Assembly (NCBI GenBank): GCA_012511925.1 | Contig: JAAZFD010000049.1 | Span: 1 to 5,007, forward strand | Length of the DNA stretch: 5,007 nt | Reading direction: 5' to 3' | Source: Clostridiales bacterium | Lineage (GTDB): Bacteria > Bacillota > Clostridia > Christensenellales > CAG-138 | Part shown: one piece after another, positions 1 to 5,007 of the stretch | How positions within the stretch are numbered: the stretch's first letter is position 1 | Layout of the letters: each line of letters starts with the position of its first letter | Notes under the pieces: model-generated | Told to the model about the DNA's origin: nothing | What the model saw: the letters and a program-made list of their open reading frames with translations, nothing else | The model's database searches: none | Translations under genes and position numbers: made by a program

Positions 1-83
1 AACGCAACCTCTGAAAAGTTTTTATTTCTAACTTTCGGGTCCTGTGTTGGCATTTCGTTTTTATTGATAGACATATTAGCCAT
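1..83 (-). CDS. nfnB: NfnB / GltA-like FAD oxidoreductase subunit, N-terminal 27 codons only
   Basis: Partial gene that starts at the ATG complementary to 81-83 and leaves the window at base 1. The visible protein begins MANMSINKNEMPTQ and continues into DPKVRNKNFSEVA. This DPKVRxxNFxEVA stretch is the signature N-terminus of the NADPH-dependent glutamate synthase small-subunit family (GltA), which includes NfnB, the large subunit of the bifurcating ferredoxin:NADP+ oxidoreductase. In NfnB this region precedes the Fe-S ligands and two flavin/nucleotide domains, none of which can be seen here. The ATG overlaps the nfnA stop by 8 bases (ATGGCTAA). A GGGAGAG ribosome binding site (91-97) lies 7 bases upstream, inside nfnA, which suggests translational coupling. 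The assignment as NfnB rather than a lone glutamate synthase subunit comes from the nfnA neighbour. A methionine at codon 4 is a less likely start. Confidence 0.85.
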   Translation of the reverse strand, partial: MANMSINKNEMPTQDPKVRNKNFSEVA

Positions 84-924
84 TGAAATTCTCTCCCTTC
101 TTCATAAGATTACAAGTATGGTCAAAAGCCTTTCGCTCTTCTTCTTTATATATAGAGGTTCTCGTAATCGCTTCATCAAAGTCAATTTTATGACCGTCAA
201 AGTCGGGTCCGTCAACGCAGGCAAACTTAGTTTCACCACCAACAGTAACCCTGCAACAACCGCACATTCCCGTTCCGTCTATCATAATGGGGTTCATACT
301 TACCATAGTTTTTACGCCAAACTCCTCTGTTAGCTTGCATACGAACTTCATCATAATCAAGGGTCCTATTGTTATTACTTCGTCGTACTTCTCTGTTTCA
401 AGCAATTTACGCAAAGCATCCGTTACAAGCCCTTTTTGACCATACGAACCGTCATCTGTCATTATTATTAGCTTGTCGCTAACTGCTTCAAATTCCTTTT
501 CTAATATCAACAAATCCTTGCTTCTGAATCCGATAATAGAATGTACCACAGCGCCCATGCTATGTAGTTTTTTAGCGACAGGGTACGAAATCGCACCGCC
601 TACGCCACCGCTTACTATGGCAACCTTTTTCAAGCCCTCTAAATGCGAAGGCGTACCCAATGGCCCTACGAAATCCTGAATATAATCGCCCACATTCAGC
701 ATATCAAGACGCTTTGTGGTTGCACCGACTATCTGGAATATGATTCTTATTGTGCCTTCCTCACGAGAAAAATCCGCAACAGTTAGCGGAATACGCTCGC
801 CCTCATCATCAACTCTAAGAATTATGAATTGACCTGGTTCTGCTTTCTTAGCTACATGAGGTGCATACACATCCATAAGAGTTACGCTTTCGTTAAGGCG
901 TTCTTTGTTTACGATTTTATACAT
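76..924 (-). CDS. nfnA: NfnA: NADH-dependent reduced ferredoxin:NADP+ oxidoreductase subunit alpha
   Basis: This 282-residue cytoplasmic flavoprotein is the small subunit of the NfnAB complex, which interconverts NADH plus reduced ferredoxin with NADPH by flavin-based bifurcation. An N-terminal ferredoxin-reductase-like FAD domain (about 1-95) carries ERIPLT (43-48) and GPLG (87-90). The nucleotide-binding domain (about 98-205) opens with SGGVGG (105-110) and includes DDGSYG (157-162). The C-terminal [2Fe-2S] region reads DGTGMCGCC, then a further Cys at 236. Asp216, Cys221, Cys224 and Cys236 have the C-x4-C-x2-C-x11-C spacing of PyrK-type proteins with Asp in the first position, which matches the known Asp-plus-three-Cys cluster of NfnA. 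Length is normal for the family. The ATG has GGAGGG (930-935) 5 bases upstream and a promoter at 958-986. PyrK is the main alternative, but the overlapping nfnB start argues for NfnA. The glycine-rich loop departs slightly from the usual GGGVGxAP. Confidence 0.92.
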   Translation of the reverse strand: MYKIVNKERLNESVTLMDVYAPHVAKKAEPGQFIILRVDDEGERIPLTVADFSREEGTIRIIFQIVGATTKRLDMLNVGDYIQDFVGPLGTPSHLEGLKKVAIVSGGVGGAISYPVAKKLHSMGAVVHSIIGFRSKDLLILEKEFEAVSDKLIIMTDDGSYGQKGLVTDALRKLLETEKYDEVITIGPLIMMKFVCKLTEEFGVKTMVSMNPIMIDGTGMCGCCRVTVGGETKFACVDGPDFDGHKIDFDEAITRTSIYKEEERKAFDHTCNLMKKGENFNG

Positions 925-957
925 CTTAACCCTCCGTTGTATTATCTATCATTTGTG

Positions 958-986
958 AGTATAATACTAAAATACATAAAAGTAAA
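958..986 (-). promoter_or_regulatory. Sigma-A-like promoter for nfnA-nfnB
   Basis: On the minus strand a -35 element TTTACT (981-986) is separated by exactly 17 bases from a -10 element TATACT (958-963). The -10 matches five of six consensus bases and the -35 matches four. Predicted transcription starts near 951, giving a leader of about 26 bases that holds the GGAGGG ribosome binding site and leaves no room for a riboswitch. Called by eye from consensus and position only. Confidence 0.6.
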
Positions 987-990
987 GGAC

Positions 991-1007
991 AATTACAATG
1001 TATAATT
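991..1007. promoter_or_regulatory. AT-rich imperfect dyad just upstream of the nfnA -35
   Basis: A 17-base near-palindrome (AATTACAATGTATAATT on the plus strand), with six of eight base pairs symmetric, ends 4 bases upstream of the nfnA -35 element. The position would suit an activator or repressor site. It lacks a GC-rich stem and a T-tract, so it is not a convincing terminator for the hydrolase gene upstream. It does not match a recognised Rex, Fur or PerR box. In AT-rich DNA such a dyad can occur by chance. Confidence 0.2.
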
Positions 1008-1037
1008 AGACACACAAAAGCTAAACGACTATGTTTC

Positions 1038-2123
1038 TTATTTGTTTGGTAAACTCTTCATTGCCTGTGTTGCAAAAGAATACATAATTTTTTTTAGCAT
1101 TTTTTTGGTATCGGGGTTCAGGTGCTTAAATTCTTTTAGAACTATTGGGGCTTTTGCTTTCCAATCCTTTGCAAAATCATAGAGATTATCAAAATCTGAG
1201 GCCTTAAACACATTAAAAAGCGTTTCTATGAATGCTTCTCGCTCTTCACAGGTCATTTTACTTATCCAGTTACTGAAGGTTCTGTTAGTGTAATGAGCAC
1301 TTGGGGATAGTTTGTCTGCGTATTCAAAATCGGCATCCTTAATTTGCCATGTAAATGGGTCATGCTGCATAAACCATTTGCTGTTGCTAACAATAACCTT
1401 GTAGTTATCCTGATTGCCAAGCATCATGCCAATCATTGAGGATTGCGGAAGGGTATTATGAAAAACCTCTTTCACTCTCAAATAATCCTCACTTTCAAAG
1501 AAAACATTTGAAAACCCTGGTGCATCGTGGCTGTAAAGCCCTATTATTCGCTGTGATACATTTATTGGACAATATGAAGCGGAATAAACAGCTATGTTTC
1601 CGCCCTTTGAATGCCCGCCCACTCGCAGCTTTCGATTCGAAAATGTGTGTGCTATGCCTTCAAAATAAGTCTTGCCCTCAAGCTGAGAGGGTATAGGCTC
1701 ACCAAAGCAAAGCAAAAAATCCTCTTTCCAACCGATTATAGAGCCGTCCGTTCCCCTATACGCAACATAGATGCTGTCATCCTCTAGAATGTATGTTAAT
1801 GCACTGAATTGCTTTGTGGCATCAAGGCTTACCTCATTTATAAAATATTTTATAGCTATATCTCTGAAACGCGGGCTTGCCGCAAGCGCAAAAAGAAACC
1901 TTTTAAAGCTTTGTGGAGAAAAAATATTTAAGAACATCTTTTCAAAGTATTCAGATTTTAGTAAATCCTTTATCATTATCGTTTGTGAATCATGCAAAAG
2001 TTCATCGATATTGACATATGAGAGCTGCGACAAAATTAAAGAATCAACAGGCGTAAACGGAAGCTCACGCATATTGCGCTTCTCATTTTCTGCATAATCG
2101 ATTATGTTAGTAAACTTTTTCAT
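1038..2123 (-). CDS. DUF2974 (Mbeg1-like) alpha/beta-hydrolase family protein
   Basis: This 361-residue protein matches the DUF2974/Mbeg1-like family of lipase-like alpha/beta hydrolases, common in Firmicutes and with unknown substrate. The N-terminus has NIIDY (6-10) and PVDSLILSQLSYV (25-37), typical of the family. AYRGTD (121-126) resembles the oxyanion-side strand of class 3 lipases. GHSKGGN (170-176) is the nucleophile elbow with Ser172. HDAPGF (199-204) supplies a probable acid, Asp200. The HDPF motif (254-257) supplies the probable catalytic His254. The C-terminal 80 residues look helical and charged. No signal peptide or membrane span is obvious, so the protein is probably cytoplasmic. 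The ATG is the first possible start, since an in-frame TAG lies 12 bases upstream. The nearby AGGGG is only 1 base from the ATG, which is unusually close. Met18 is an alternative start but would lose the conserved NIIDY segment. The gene has its own promoter and no functional partner here. Confidence 0.87.
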   Translation of the reverse strand: MKKFTNIIDYAENEKRNMRELPFTPVDSLILSQLSYVNIDELLHDSQTIMIKDLLKSEYFEKMFLNIFSPQSFKRFLFALAASPRFRDIAIKYFINEVSLDATKQFSALTYILEDDSIYVAYRGTDGSIIGWKEDFLLCFGEPIPSQLEGKTYFEGIAHTFSNRKLRVGGHSKGGNIAVYSASYCPINVSQRIIGLYSHDAPGFSNVFFESEDYLRVKEVFHNTLPQSSMIGMMLGNQDNYKVIVSNSKWFMQHDPFTWQIKDADFEYADKLSPSAHYTNRTFSNWISKMTCEEREAFIETLFNVFKASDFDNLYDFAKDWKAKAPIVLKEFKHLNPDTKKMLKKIMYSFATQAMKSLPNK

Positions 2124-2140
2124 ACCCCTACGCTAAAAGT

Positions 2141-2169
2141 ATTATTTGCACTTCCGCAGTTACTAACAA
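2141..2169 (-). promoter_or_regulatory. Probable promoter for the DUF2974 gene
   Basis: On the minus strand TTGTTA (2164-2169) and AATAAT (2141-2146) are 17 bases apart. They match four and five of six bases of the sigma-A -35 and -10 consensus. The implied leader is only about 11-18 bases. This supports transcription separate from mnmE, whose stop lies about 70 bases upstream. Confidence 0.5.
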
Positions 2170-2191
2170 ATTATTATTTAGTTGTTTAGGT

Positions 2192-2226
2192 TTGTGCCGT
2201 CAAAATGATAATCCGACAGCATACAA
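2192..2226 (-). terminator. Possible weak hairpin downstream of mnmE
   Basis: About 10 bases after the mnmE TAG stop, the minus strand can fold TTGT-AT-GCTGTC against GACGGC-ACAA. The pairing has one G-T wobble and a two-base bulge around a 13-base loop. It is the only stem-loop seen in the mnmE/hydrolase gap and could slow or end mnmE transcription. It lacks a following T-tract, so it is not a canonical intrinsic terminator. Confidence 0.25.
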
Positions 2227-2236
2227 CAAGAAAAGA

Positions 2237-3568
2237 CTACTTTCCTACGCAAAACTTCTCGAAAATTCTGTTTACGATATTAGCCTCAACGGTGCTGCCT
2301 GTAATTTCTCCCAATGCACGCAAGGCATCGGCAATATCTGTTGTTCTGCAATCGTATTCTGGTGAGTTTATTGCCGCATTTATAGCATTGTGCACTTTTT
2401 CCAATGCTTCGATATGTCGCATATTTGTAATGATACCGCTTTCCTCGGAGGGTGCAATAATCTGAGCAACCTGCGTTTTCAACTCGTTTATGCCCTCGTT
2501 CGTTTTTGAACTCACAAAAAATACTTCGTAATCGTTGTATTTTTTAATTTCTCTTTTGAACTCCTCACGCGCTTTTTTATTCAACAAATCAGCCTTGCAA
2601 GCAACAATAACCTTTTGCGCCTGATACTTCTCTACATCGTTTAAAACCTCAATGTCCTCATCTGTTAGAGGATTAGAGCAATCTATCGCCACAAAAAGCA
2701 TATTGGATTTTTCGCACATCTGCCTTGTACGAAAGATTCCTATCGATTCTACCTCGTCATTCGAATCCCTCAACCCTGCCGTATCGTACAAAATTACCGA
2801 AAGTCCGCAAAAATCTGCCGTAGCTTCGATTACATCTCTTGTTGTGCCTGCAATTTGCGTTACAATCGCCCTGTCCTCCAAGGTAATCGCATTTAGCAAT
2901 GAGGATTTGCCTACATTTGGCTTTCCGACTATCGTTATATAGTAGCCCTCTCTGATATGCCGTGAACGCAAGCCATGCGTAATAAGCGTTTGAATTCTTT
3001 GACGGATTGATGATAGCTCGTTTGCAAAGTCGGGAACATAATCCTCCATCTCGTCTGGATAGTCTATTGCTGCACAGATTTCTGCCGTTATATTAACAAG
3101 GGAGTCCTCAATCTCTAAAATTTCTTTCGAAAGCATACCCGATAATTGCATTAAAGCCGATGCAGATGCCCTTTTAGCAGACGAATTTAATAAATCCATA
3201 ACCGCTTCAGCTTGTGCTAAGTCCATTTTACCGTTCACGAATGCACGCTTTGAAAACTCACCAGCACAAGCAGGCTCAAGCCCATATTCGCTCAACAAAT
3301 CGAATATAGAATTGGCAACAGCCCTGCTTGCGTGAATATAAACTTCCGCCATATCCTCGCCTGTAAAGCTCTTTGGCGCATTGAAAAATACAGCCATACA
3401 ATGGTCCAACACGCAATCGCCCGAAACAATTTTTCCGTACGAAACCTTGGAGTGTGCTATCTCACCCGTAAATATTTTTTGCAAGGCATCGAGTGTTTTA
3501 TTGCCTGATATTCTTATTATTGCTATCGCTCCGCCAAGCGGTGTTGCCAATGCGTAGATTGTTTTCAA
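2237..3568 (-). CDS. mnmE: MnmE (TrmE): tRNA uridine-5-carboxymethylaminomethyl modification GTPase
   Basis: MnmE works with MnmG in the cytoplasm to install carboxymethylaminomethyl-type modifications at wobble U34 of certain tRNAs, using a K+-dependent GTPase cycle and a tetrahydrofolate C1 unit. At 443 residues it is slightly shorter than the usual 450-460. The N-terminal folate-binding domain (about 1-115) has AIAIIRISG (14-22) and FTGED (68-72), followed by the helical region with EFSKRAFVNGKMDL (104-117). The inserted G domain (about 210-375) has GKPNVGKS (G1, 215-222), GTTRD (switch I/K-loop, 241-245), DTAG (G3, 262-265), Glu274 at the position of the catalytic glutamate in E. coli, and CKAD (G4, 324-327) where NKxD is usual. 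The C-terminus ends FCVGK with the functional Cys440. The start is TTG with GGAGAG 6 bases upstream. MnmG is not in the window, and the gene is not beside rpmH-rnpA-yidC, its common setting. Confidence 0.96.
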   Translation of the reverse strand: MKTIYALATPLGGAIAIIRISGNKTLDALQKIFTGEIAHSKVSYGKIVSGDCVLDHCMAVFFNAPKSFTGEDMAEVYIHASRAVANSIFDLLSEYGLEPACAGEFSKRAFVNGKMDLAQAEAVMDLLNSSAKRASASALMQLSGMLSKEILEIEDSLVNITAEICAAIDYPDEMEDYVPDFANELSSIRQRIQTLITHGLRSRHIREGYYITIVGKPNVGKSSLLNAITLEDRAIVTQIAGTTRDVIEATADFCGLSVILYDTAGLRDSNDEVESIGIFRTRQMCEKSNMLFVAIDCSNPLTDEDIEVLNDVEKYQAQKVIVACKADLLNKKAREEFKREIKKYNDYEVFFVSSKTNEGINELKTQVAQIIAPSEESGIITNMRHIEALEKVHNAINAAINSPEYDCRTTDIADALRALGEITGSTVEANIVNRIFEKFCVGK

Positions 3569-3574
3569 AGTTTG

Positions 3575-3582
3575 CTCTCCTA
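3575..3582 (-). promoter_or_regulatory. Ribosome binding site that fixes the TTG start of mnmE
   Basis: The minus strand reads TAGGAGAG followed by six bases and then TTG. The following residues, MKTIYALATP, match the standard MnmE N-terminus, and there is no ATG at this position. The site and the protein similarity together support TTG initiation. Confidence 0.8.
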
Positions 3583-3597
3583 AAAATAGTCTATTGT

Positions 3598-3626
3598 ATT
3601 ATACCCACATCAGCCGATAGGTTCAA
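3598..3626 (-). promoter_or_regulatory. Strong sigma-A-like promoter for mnmE
   Basis: On the minus strand TTGAAC (3621-3626) precedes a perfect TATAAT (3598-3603) with a 17-base spacer. Transcription would begin near 3591, giving a leader of about 22 bases. This is the best promoter match in the window. It faces away from the lipoprotein operon promoter at 3704-3732. Confidence 0.75.
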
Positions 3627-3650
3627 TGGTATGAAAAGAATAGGACAAAT

Positions 3651-3683
3651 GGTTATTGAGTAATATTTAGTAATCAAGTTACC
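3651..3683. promoter_or_regulatory. Imperfect inverted repeat between divergent promoters
   Basis: The arms GGTTA-TTGAGTA and its partner (read on the other strand as GGTAACTTGATTA) pair with two mismatches and one gap around a short AT-rich centre. The repeat sits roughly midway between the mnmE -35 (3621-3626) and the lipoprotein operon -35 (3704-3709). That position would suit a regulator acting on either promoter. No known operator consensus was recognised. Confidence 0.25.
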
Positions 3684-3703
3684 AAAAAGCGCAGATAATA
3701 CCT

Positions 3704-3732
3704 TTGTATTTGCGATTTCGCTGTGCTATACT
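3704..3732 (+). promoter_or_regulatory. Sigma-A-like promoter for the TlpA-CXXC-membrane protein operon
   Basis: TTGTAT (3704-3709) and TATACT (3727-3732) are separated by 17 bases and match four and five of six consensus positions. Transcription would start near 3739, leaving a leader of about 22 bases with GAGG at 3751-3754. A short GCGA-TT-TCGC stem lies in the spacer. No other promoter is evident for the three plus-strand genes. Confidence 0.6.
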
Positions 3733-3760
3733 TGTAAAAAATATATGAAAGAGGAAGTAT

Positions 3761-4336
3761 ATGAATCTGATAATTAAAAAAATCTTTGTACTTGTTATTG
3801 TTAGCATGACGCTTTTTGCTATGTCTTGCACTATTGATAATGGGGTAACACCTACGCAGGCTCCTCAAACAACGCCTACCCAAACCCCAACAGAAAACAA
3901 AGACACTTTACCGAGCTTTGCCGCAGAGCAACTTGACGGCACAGGCTACCATTCAACAGAATTTGCAGACCACAAGCTAACCATGATAAATGTTTGGGCA
4001 ACATGGTGTAATCCTTGTATTGGCGAGTTGGGGCATTTGGGCGACATAGCCAGAAACTATGAAAGTAAGGGAGTTGATGTTATAGGCTTGCTTATAGACT
4101 TAGAAAACCCGAATGCTATTGAAGAAGCCGAAGGGCTTTTAGCAAGCAACAACGCTAATTACAGGAATATCAAGTTGTCGCAAACATTGAACGATTTGAT
4201 AATTACTAAATATGGTATCAGCAGCGTTCCCACAACGCTTTTTGTTGACAGCAACAGCAATGTTGTAAAGGTTATCGTTGGCGCAAAAAGCTATGAGAAA
4301 TGGGCAGCCATAATAGACGGCTTATTGGAAGGATAA
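3761..4336 (+). CDS. TlpA/ResA-like thioredoxin-fold lipoprotein
   Basis: This 191-residue protein is predicted to be anchored by lipid on the outer face of the cytoplasmic membrane and to carry out thiol-disulfide exchange. A signal peptide with Lys6-Lys7 and a hydrophobic core (8-20) ends in FAMSC, making Cys23 the likely lipidated residue; the box fits the general lipoprotein pattern but lacks Leu at -3. A Thr/Pro/Gln-rich linker (about 28-47) is followed by the TlpA-type domain (about 50-190). That domain has LTMINVWATWCNPC with the redox pair Cys83 and Cys86, and SVPTTLFVD with the cis-proline Pro157. The order and spacing match TlpA/ResA family disulfide reductases, but the exact substrate cannot be told. 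GAGG (3751-3754) lies 6 bases before the ATG. The gene heads an operon with a CXXC microprotein and a membrane protein, which points to transmembrane electron transfer rather than cytochrome c maturation; no cytochrome gene is seen. Confidence 0.9.
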   Translation: MNLIIKKIFVLVIVSMTLFAMSCTIDNGVTPTQAPQTTPTQTPTENKDTLPSFAAEQLDGTGYHSTEFADHKLTMINVWATWCNPCIGELGHLGDIARNYESKGVDVIGLLIDLENPNAIEEAEGLLASNNANYRNIKLSQTLNDLIITKYGISSVPTTLFVDSNSNVVKVIVGAKSYEKWAAIIDGLLEG

Positions 4337-4480
4337 ATGAAACGAAGACACATTGTTTTCACCATACTTGCATTTGTAACAGGCATAGCCTTTGTGGCGA
4401 TAGGAGCTTATAGAAACGAAGTCGCCATCGTGCTAAAAAAGGCTGTAATGATTTGTTTGGAGTGTATAGGAATTGGTTGA
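4337..4480 (+). CDS. CD1871A-family CXXC microprotein, single membrane span
   Basis: This 47-residue protein begins MKRRHIVFTILAF and ends KKAVMICLECIGIG. It has a basic N-terminus, one hydrophobic span (about 5-24), a short charged YRNEV segment, and a C-terminal CLEC motif (Cys40, Cys43) followed by IGIG. Size and the ICLECIGIG ending match the clostridial CD1871A family of CXXC proteins, which are typically found between a TlpA-like gene and a 4Fe-4S protein gene, as here. Its biochemical role is not established. The positive-inside rule puts the N-terminus inside and the CXXC on the outer side, where it could exchange disulfides with the lipoprotein; this is inference. The ATG follows the upstream TAA directly, with AAGGA 4-5 bases before it, so translation is probably coupled. 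The next gene overlaps the 3' end by 8 bases. Confidence 0.85.
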   Translation: MKRRHIVFTILAFVTGIAFVAIGAYRNEVAIVLKKAVMICLECIGIG

Positions 4481-5007
4481 GAACGCAAAAAACCTAAAAG
4501 CAATCAGGATTATCGGAAGCGTGGTATTTGCGCTTTTGTTAGTCCTGTTTGTGCTATGTATGGTTTTTGCGAAAATGCAGATGGACAACTCGTTTGGTTT
4601 ATTCGGAACAACATTTGCGGTTAAAAAATCAATAGACGAATGCAACCTGCCAAACGGTAGCCTTGTATTCATAAAACCCACAGCGGCAAATACATCTTCT
4701 GTTGTTGCGTATGTGGCAAACAACCAAATTCGTCTTACCGAAAAGGCATATTTGCCAAGCAATGCGAAGATTATCGGCGGCGCTACAGGCTATGCCCCCA
4801 TACTCGGTGAAATTTGCAGCTATGTATATCAAAATACCTTTGCTTTCGGTGCTTTTGCGGTTCTGCTCGTTGCTTTGCTTGTTTTTCTGATAACATATAA
4901 GCGTGGGGGAAACAAGGTTAAAATTCAAACACGCAGGCGCATATCCTTTCAAACGCTTTGGTTTATTATCACAAACAGCTTCATAATAGGCTATATCAAG
5001 GGTAGCA
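4473..5007 (+). CDS. Membrane protein with S26/SipW-like extracytoplasmic domain, apparently continuing into a YccM-type 4Fe-4S protein (3' partial)
   Basis: The frame is open from 4470 to the window end, giving 178 visible residues from a proposed TTG start at 4473. This start overlaps the CXXC gene by 8 bases and has GGAG (4459-4462) 10 bases upstream; ATG codons at residues 30, 35 and 37 fall at the end of the first span and are less likely. Span one is about 11-33. An extracytoplasmic segment (about 34-122) follows, with FGLFGTTFAVKKS, NGSLVFIKP (61-69) and IIGGATGYAPILG (100-112). Span two is about 123-141. The layout and the GSLVFIK strand recall SipW-like S26 signal peptidases, but the SGSM nucleophile motif is changed (Ser53 is the only candidate) and no clear base is seen. 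After span two, RRRISFQTLWFIITN (154-168) and GYIKGS resemble the N-terminus of YccM-like 4Fe-4S membrane proteins. The cysteine motifs would lie past the edge. Neither domain identity is certain. Confidence 0.6.
   Translation, partial: MVENAKNLKAIRIIGSVVFALLLVLFVLCMVFAKMQMDNSFGLFGTTFAVKKSIDECNLPNGSLVFIKPTAANTSSVVAYVANNQIRLTEKAYLPSNAKIIGGATGYAPILGEICSYVYQNTFAFGAFAVLLVALLVFLITYKRGGNKVKIQTRRRISFQTLWFIITNSFIIGYIKGS

Noticed and set aside
76..924. Identification of the flavoprotein as PyrK (dihydroorotate dehydrogenase electron-transfer subunit)
   Set aside because: The [2Fe-2S] motif has Asp in the first ligand position, and the overlapping downstream gene begins with the GltA/NfnB signature, not pyrD.
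991..1007. Dyad considered as an intrinsic terminator of the hydrolase gene
   Set aside because: The stem is AT-only with mismatches and no T-tract follows it. It is kept only as a low-confidence possible operator.
1771..2097. Plus-strand open frame of 108 codons inside the hydrolase gene
   Set aside because: It is fully antisense to a gene with a conserved family N-terminus and catalytic motifs, and it has no ribosome binding site or promoter that I can see.
2140..2236. Possible riboswitch or attenuator between mnmE and the hydrolase gene
   Set aside because: The predicted promoter lies close to the ATG, leaving a leader too short for a riboswitch. The only hairpin lies upstream of the promoter.
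2205..2465. Plus-strand open frame of 86 codons opposite the 3' end of mnmE
   Set aside because: It is antisense to the conserved MnmE C-terminus, and its composition is explained by the opposite strand.
3674..3883. Minus-strand open frame of 69 codons across the lipoprotein gene start and promoter region
   Set aside because: It is antisense to a clear lipoprotein signal peptide and covers the divergent promoter. Its product has no recognisable domain.
4433..4952. Two overlapping minus-strand open frames opposite the third gene of the plus-strand operon
   Set aside because: The plus-strand frame has coherent membrane spans, operon spacing and family-like motifs. The antisense products show no domain and only shadow it.

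Overview
The window reads as an AT-rich chromosomal segment of an anaerobic Firmicute, most likely a member of the Clostridia. This rests on the electron-bifurcating NfnAB pair, a DUF2974 (Mbeg1-like) hydrolase, a TlpA-like lipoprotein next to a CD1871A-type CXXC microprotein, and compact sigma-A-like promoters. It is an inference from protein content; no taxonomic marker is present.

Layout. The left two thirds is on the minus strand. Reading 3568 down to 1 it holds mnmE (tRNA-modification GTPase, TTG start), a DUF2974 alpha/beta-hydrolase-like protein, nfnA, and the first 27 codons of nfnB, which overlaps the nfnA stop by 8 bases. The gaps before the hydrolase and nfnA are about 110 bases each and the gap before mnmE is 192 bases. 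Each of these three genes has a promoter-like sequence just upstream, so the minus-strand genes look like separate units, with nfnA-nfnB as one operon. The right third is a plus-strand operon transcribed divergently from mnmE: a thioredoxin-fold (TlpA/ResA-like) lipoprotein, a 47-residue single-span protein ending in a CLEC motif, and a two-span membrane protein that runs off the window edge. These three are adjacent or overlapping (stop TAA directly followed by ATG, then an 8-base overlap).

How the genes relate. NfnAB links reduced ferredoxin and NADH to NADPH in the cytoplasm. The plus-strand operon looks like a thiol/electron-transfer module at the cell surface: a lipoprotein with WCNPC, a tiny CXXC membrane protein, and a membrane protein. 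That last protein has an extracytoplasmic domain resembling a degenerate S26 (SipW-like) signal peptidase. It appears to continue into the membrane-proximal start of a YccM-type 4Fe-4S protein just as the window ends. This operon, especially the apparent S26-like/4Fe-4S fusion, is the most interesting part of the window. MnmE itself carries a cysteine in place of the G4 asparagine and a changed HGG motif.

No rRNA, tRNA, CRISPR array, insertion sequence or riboswitch was seen. No gene-free stretch exceeds 300 bases, and predicted 5' leaders are only about 20-30 bases.
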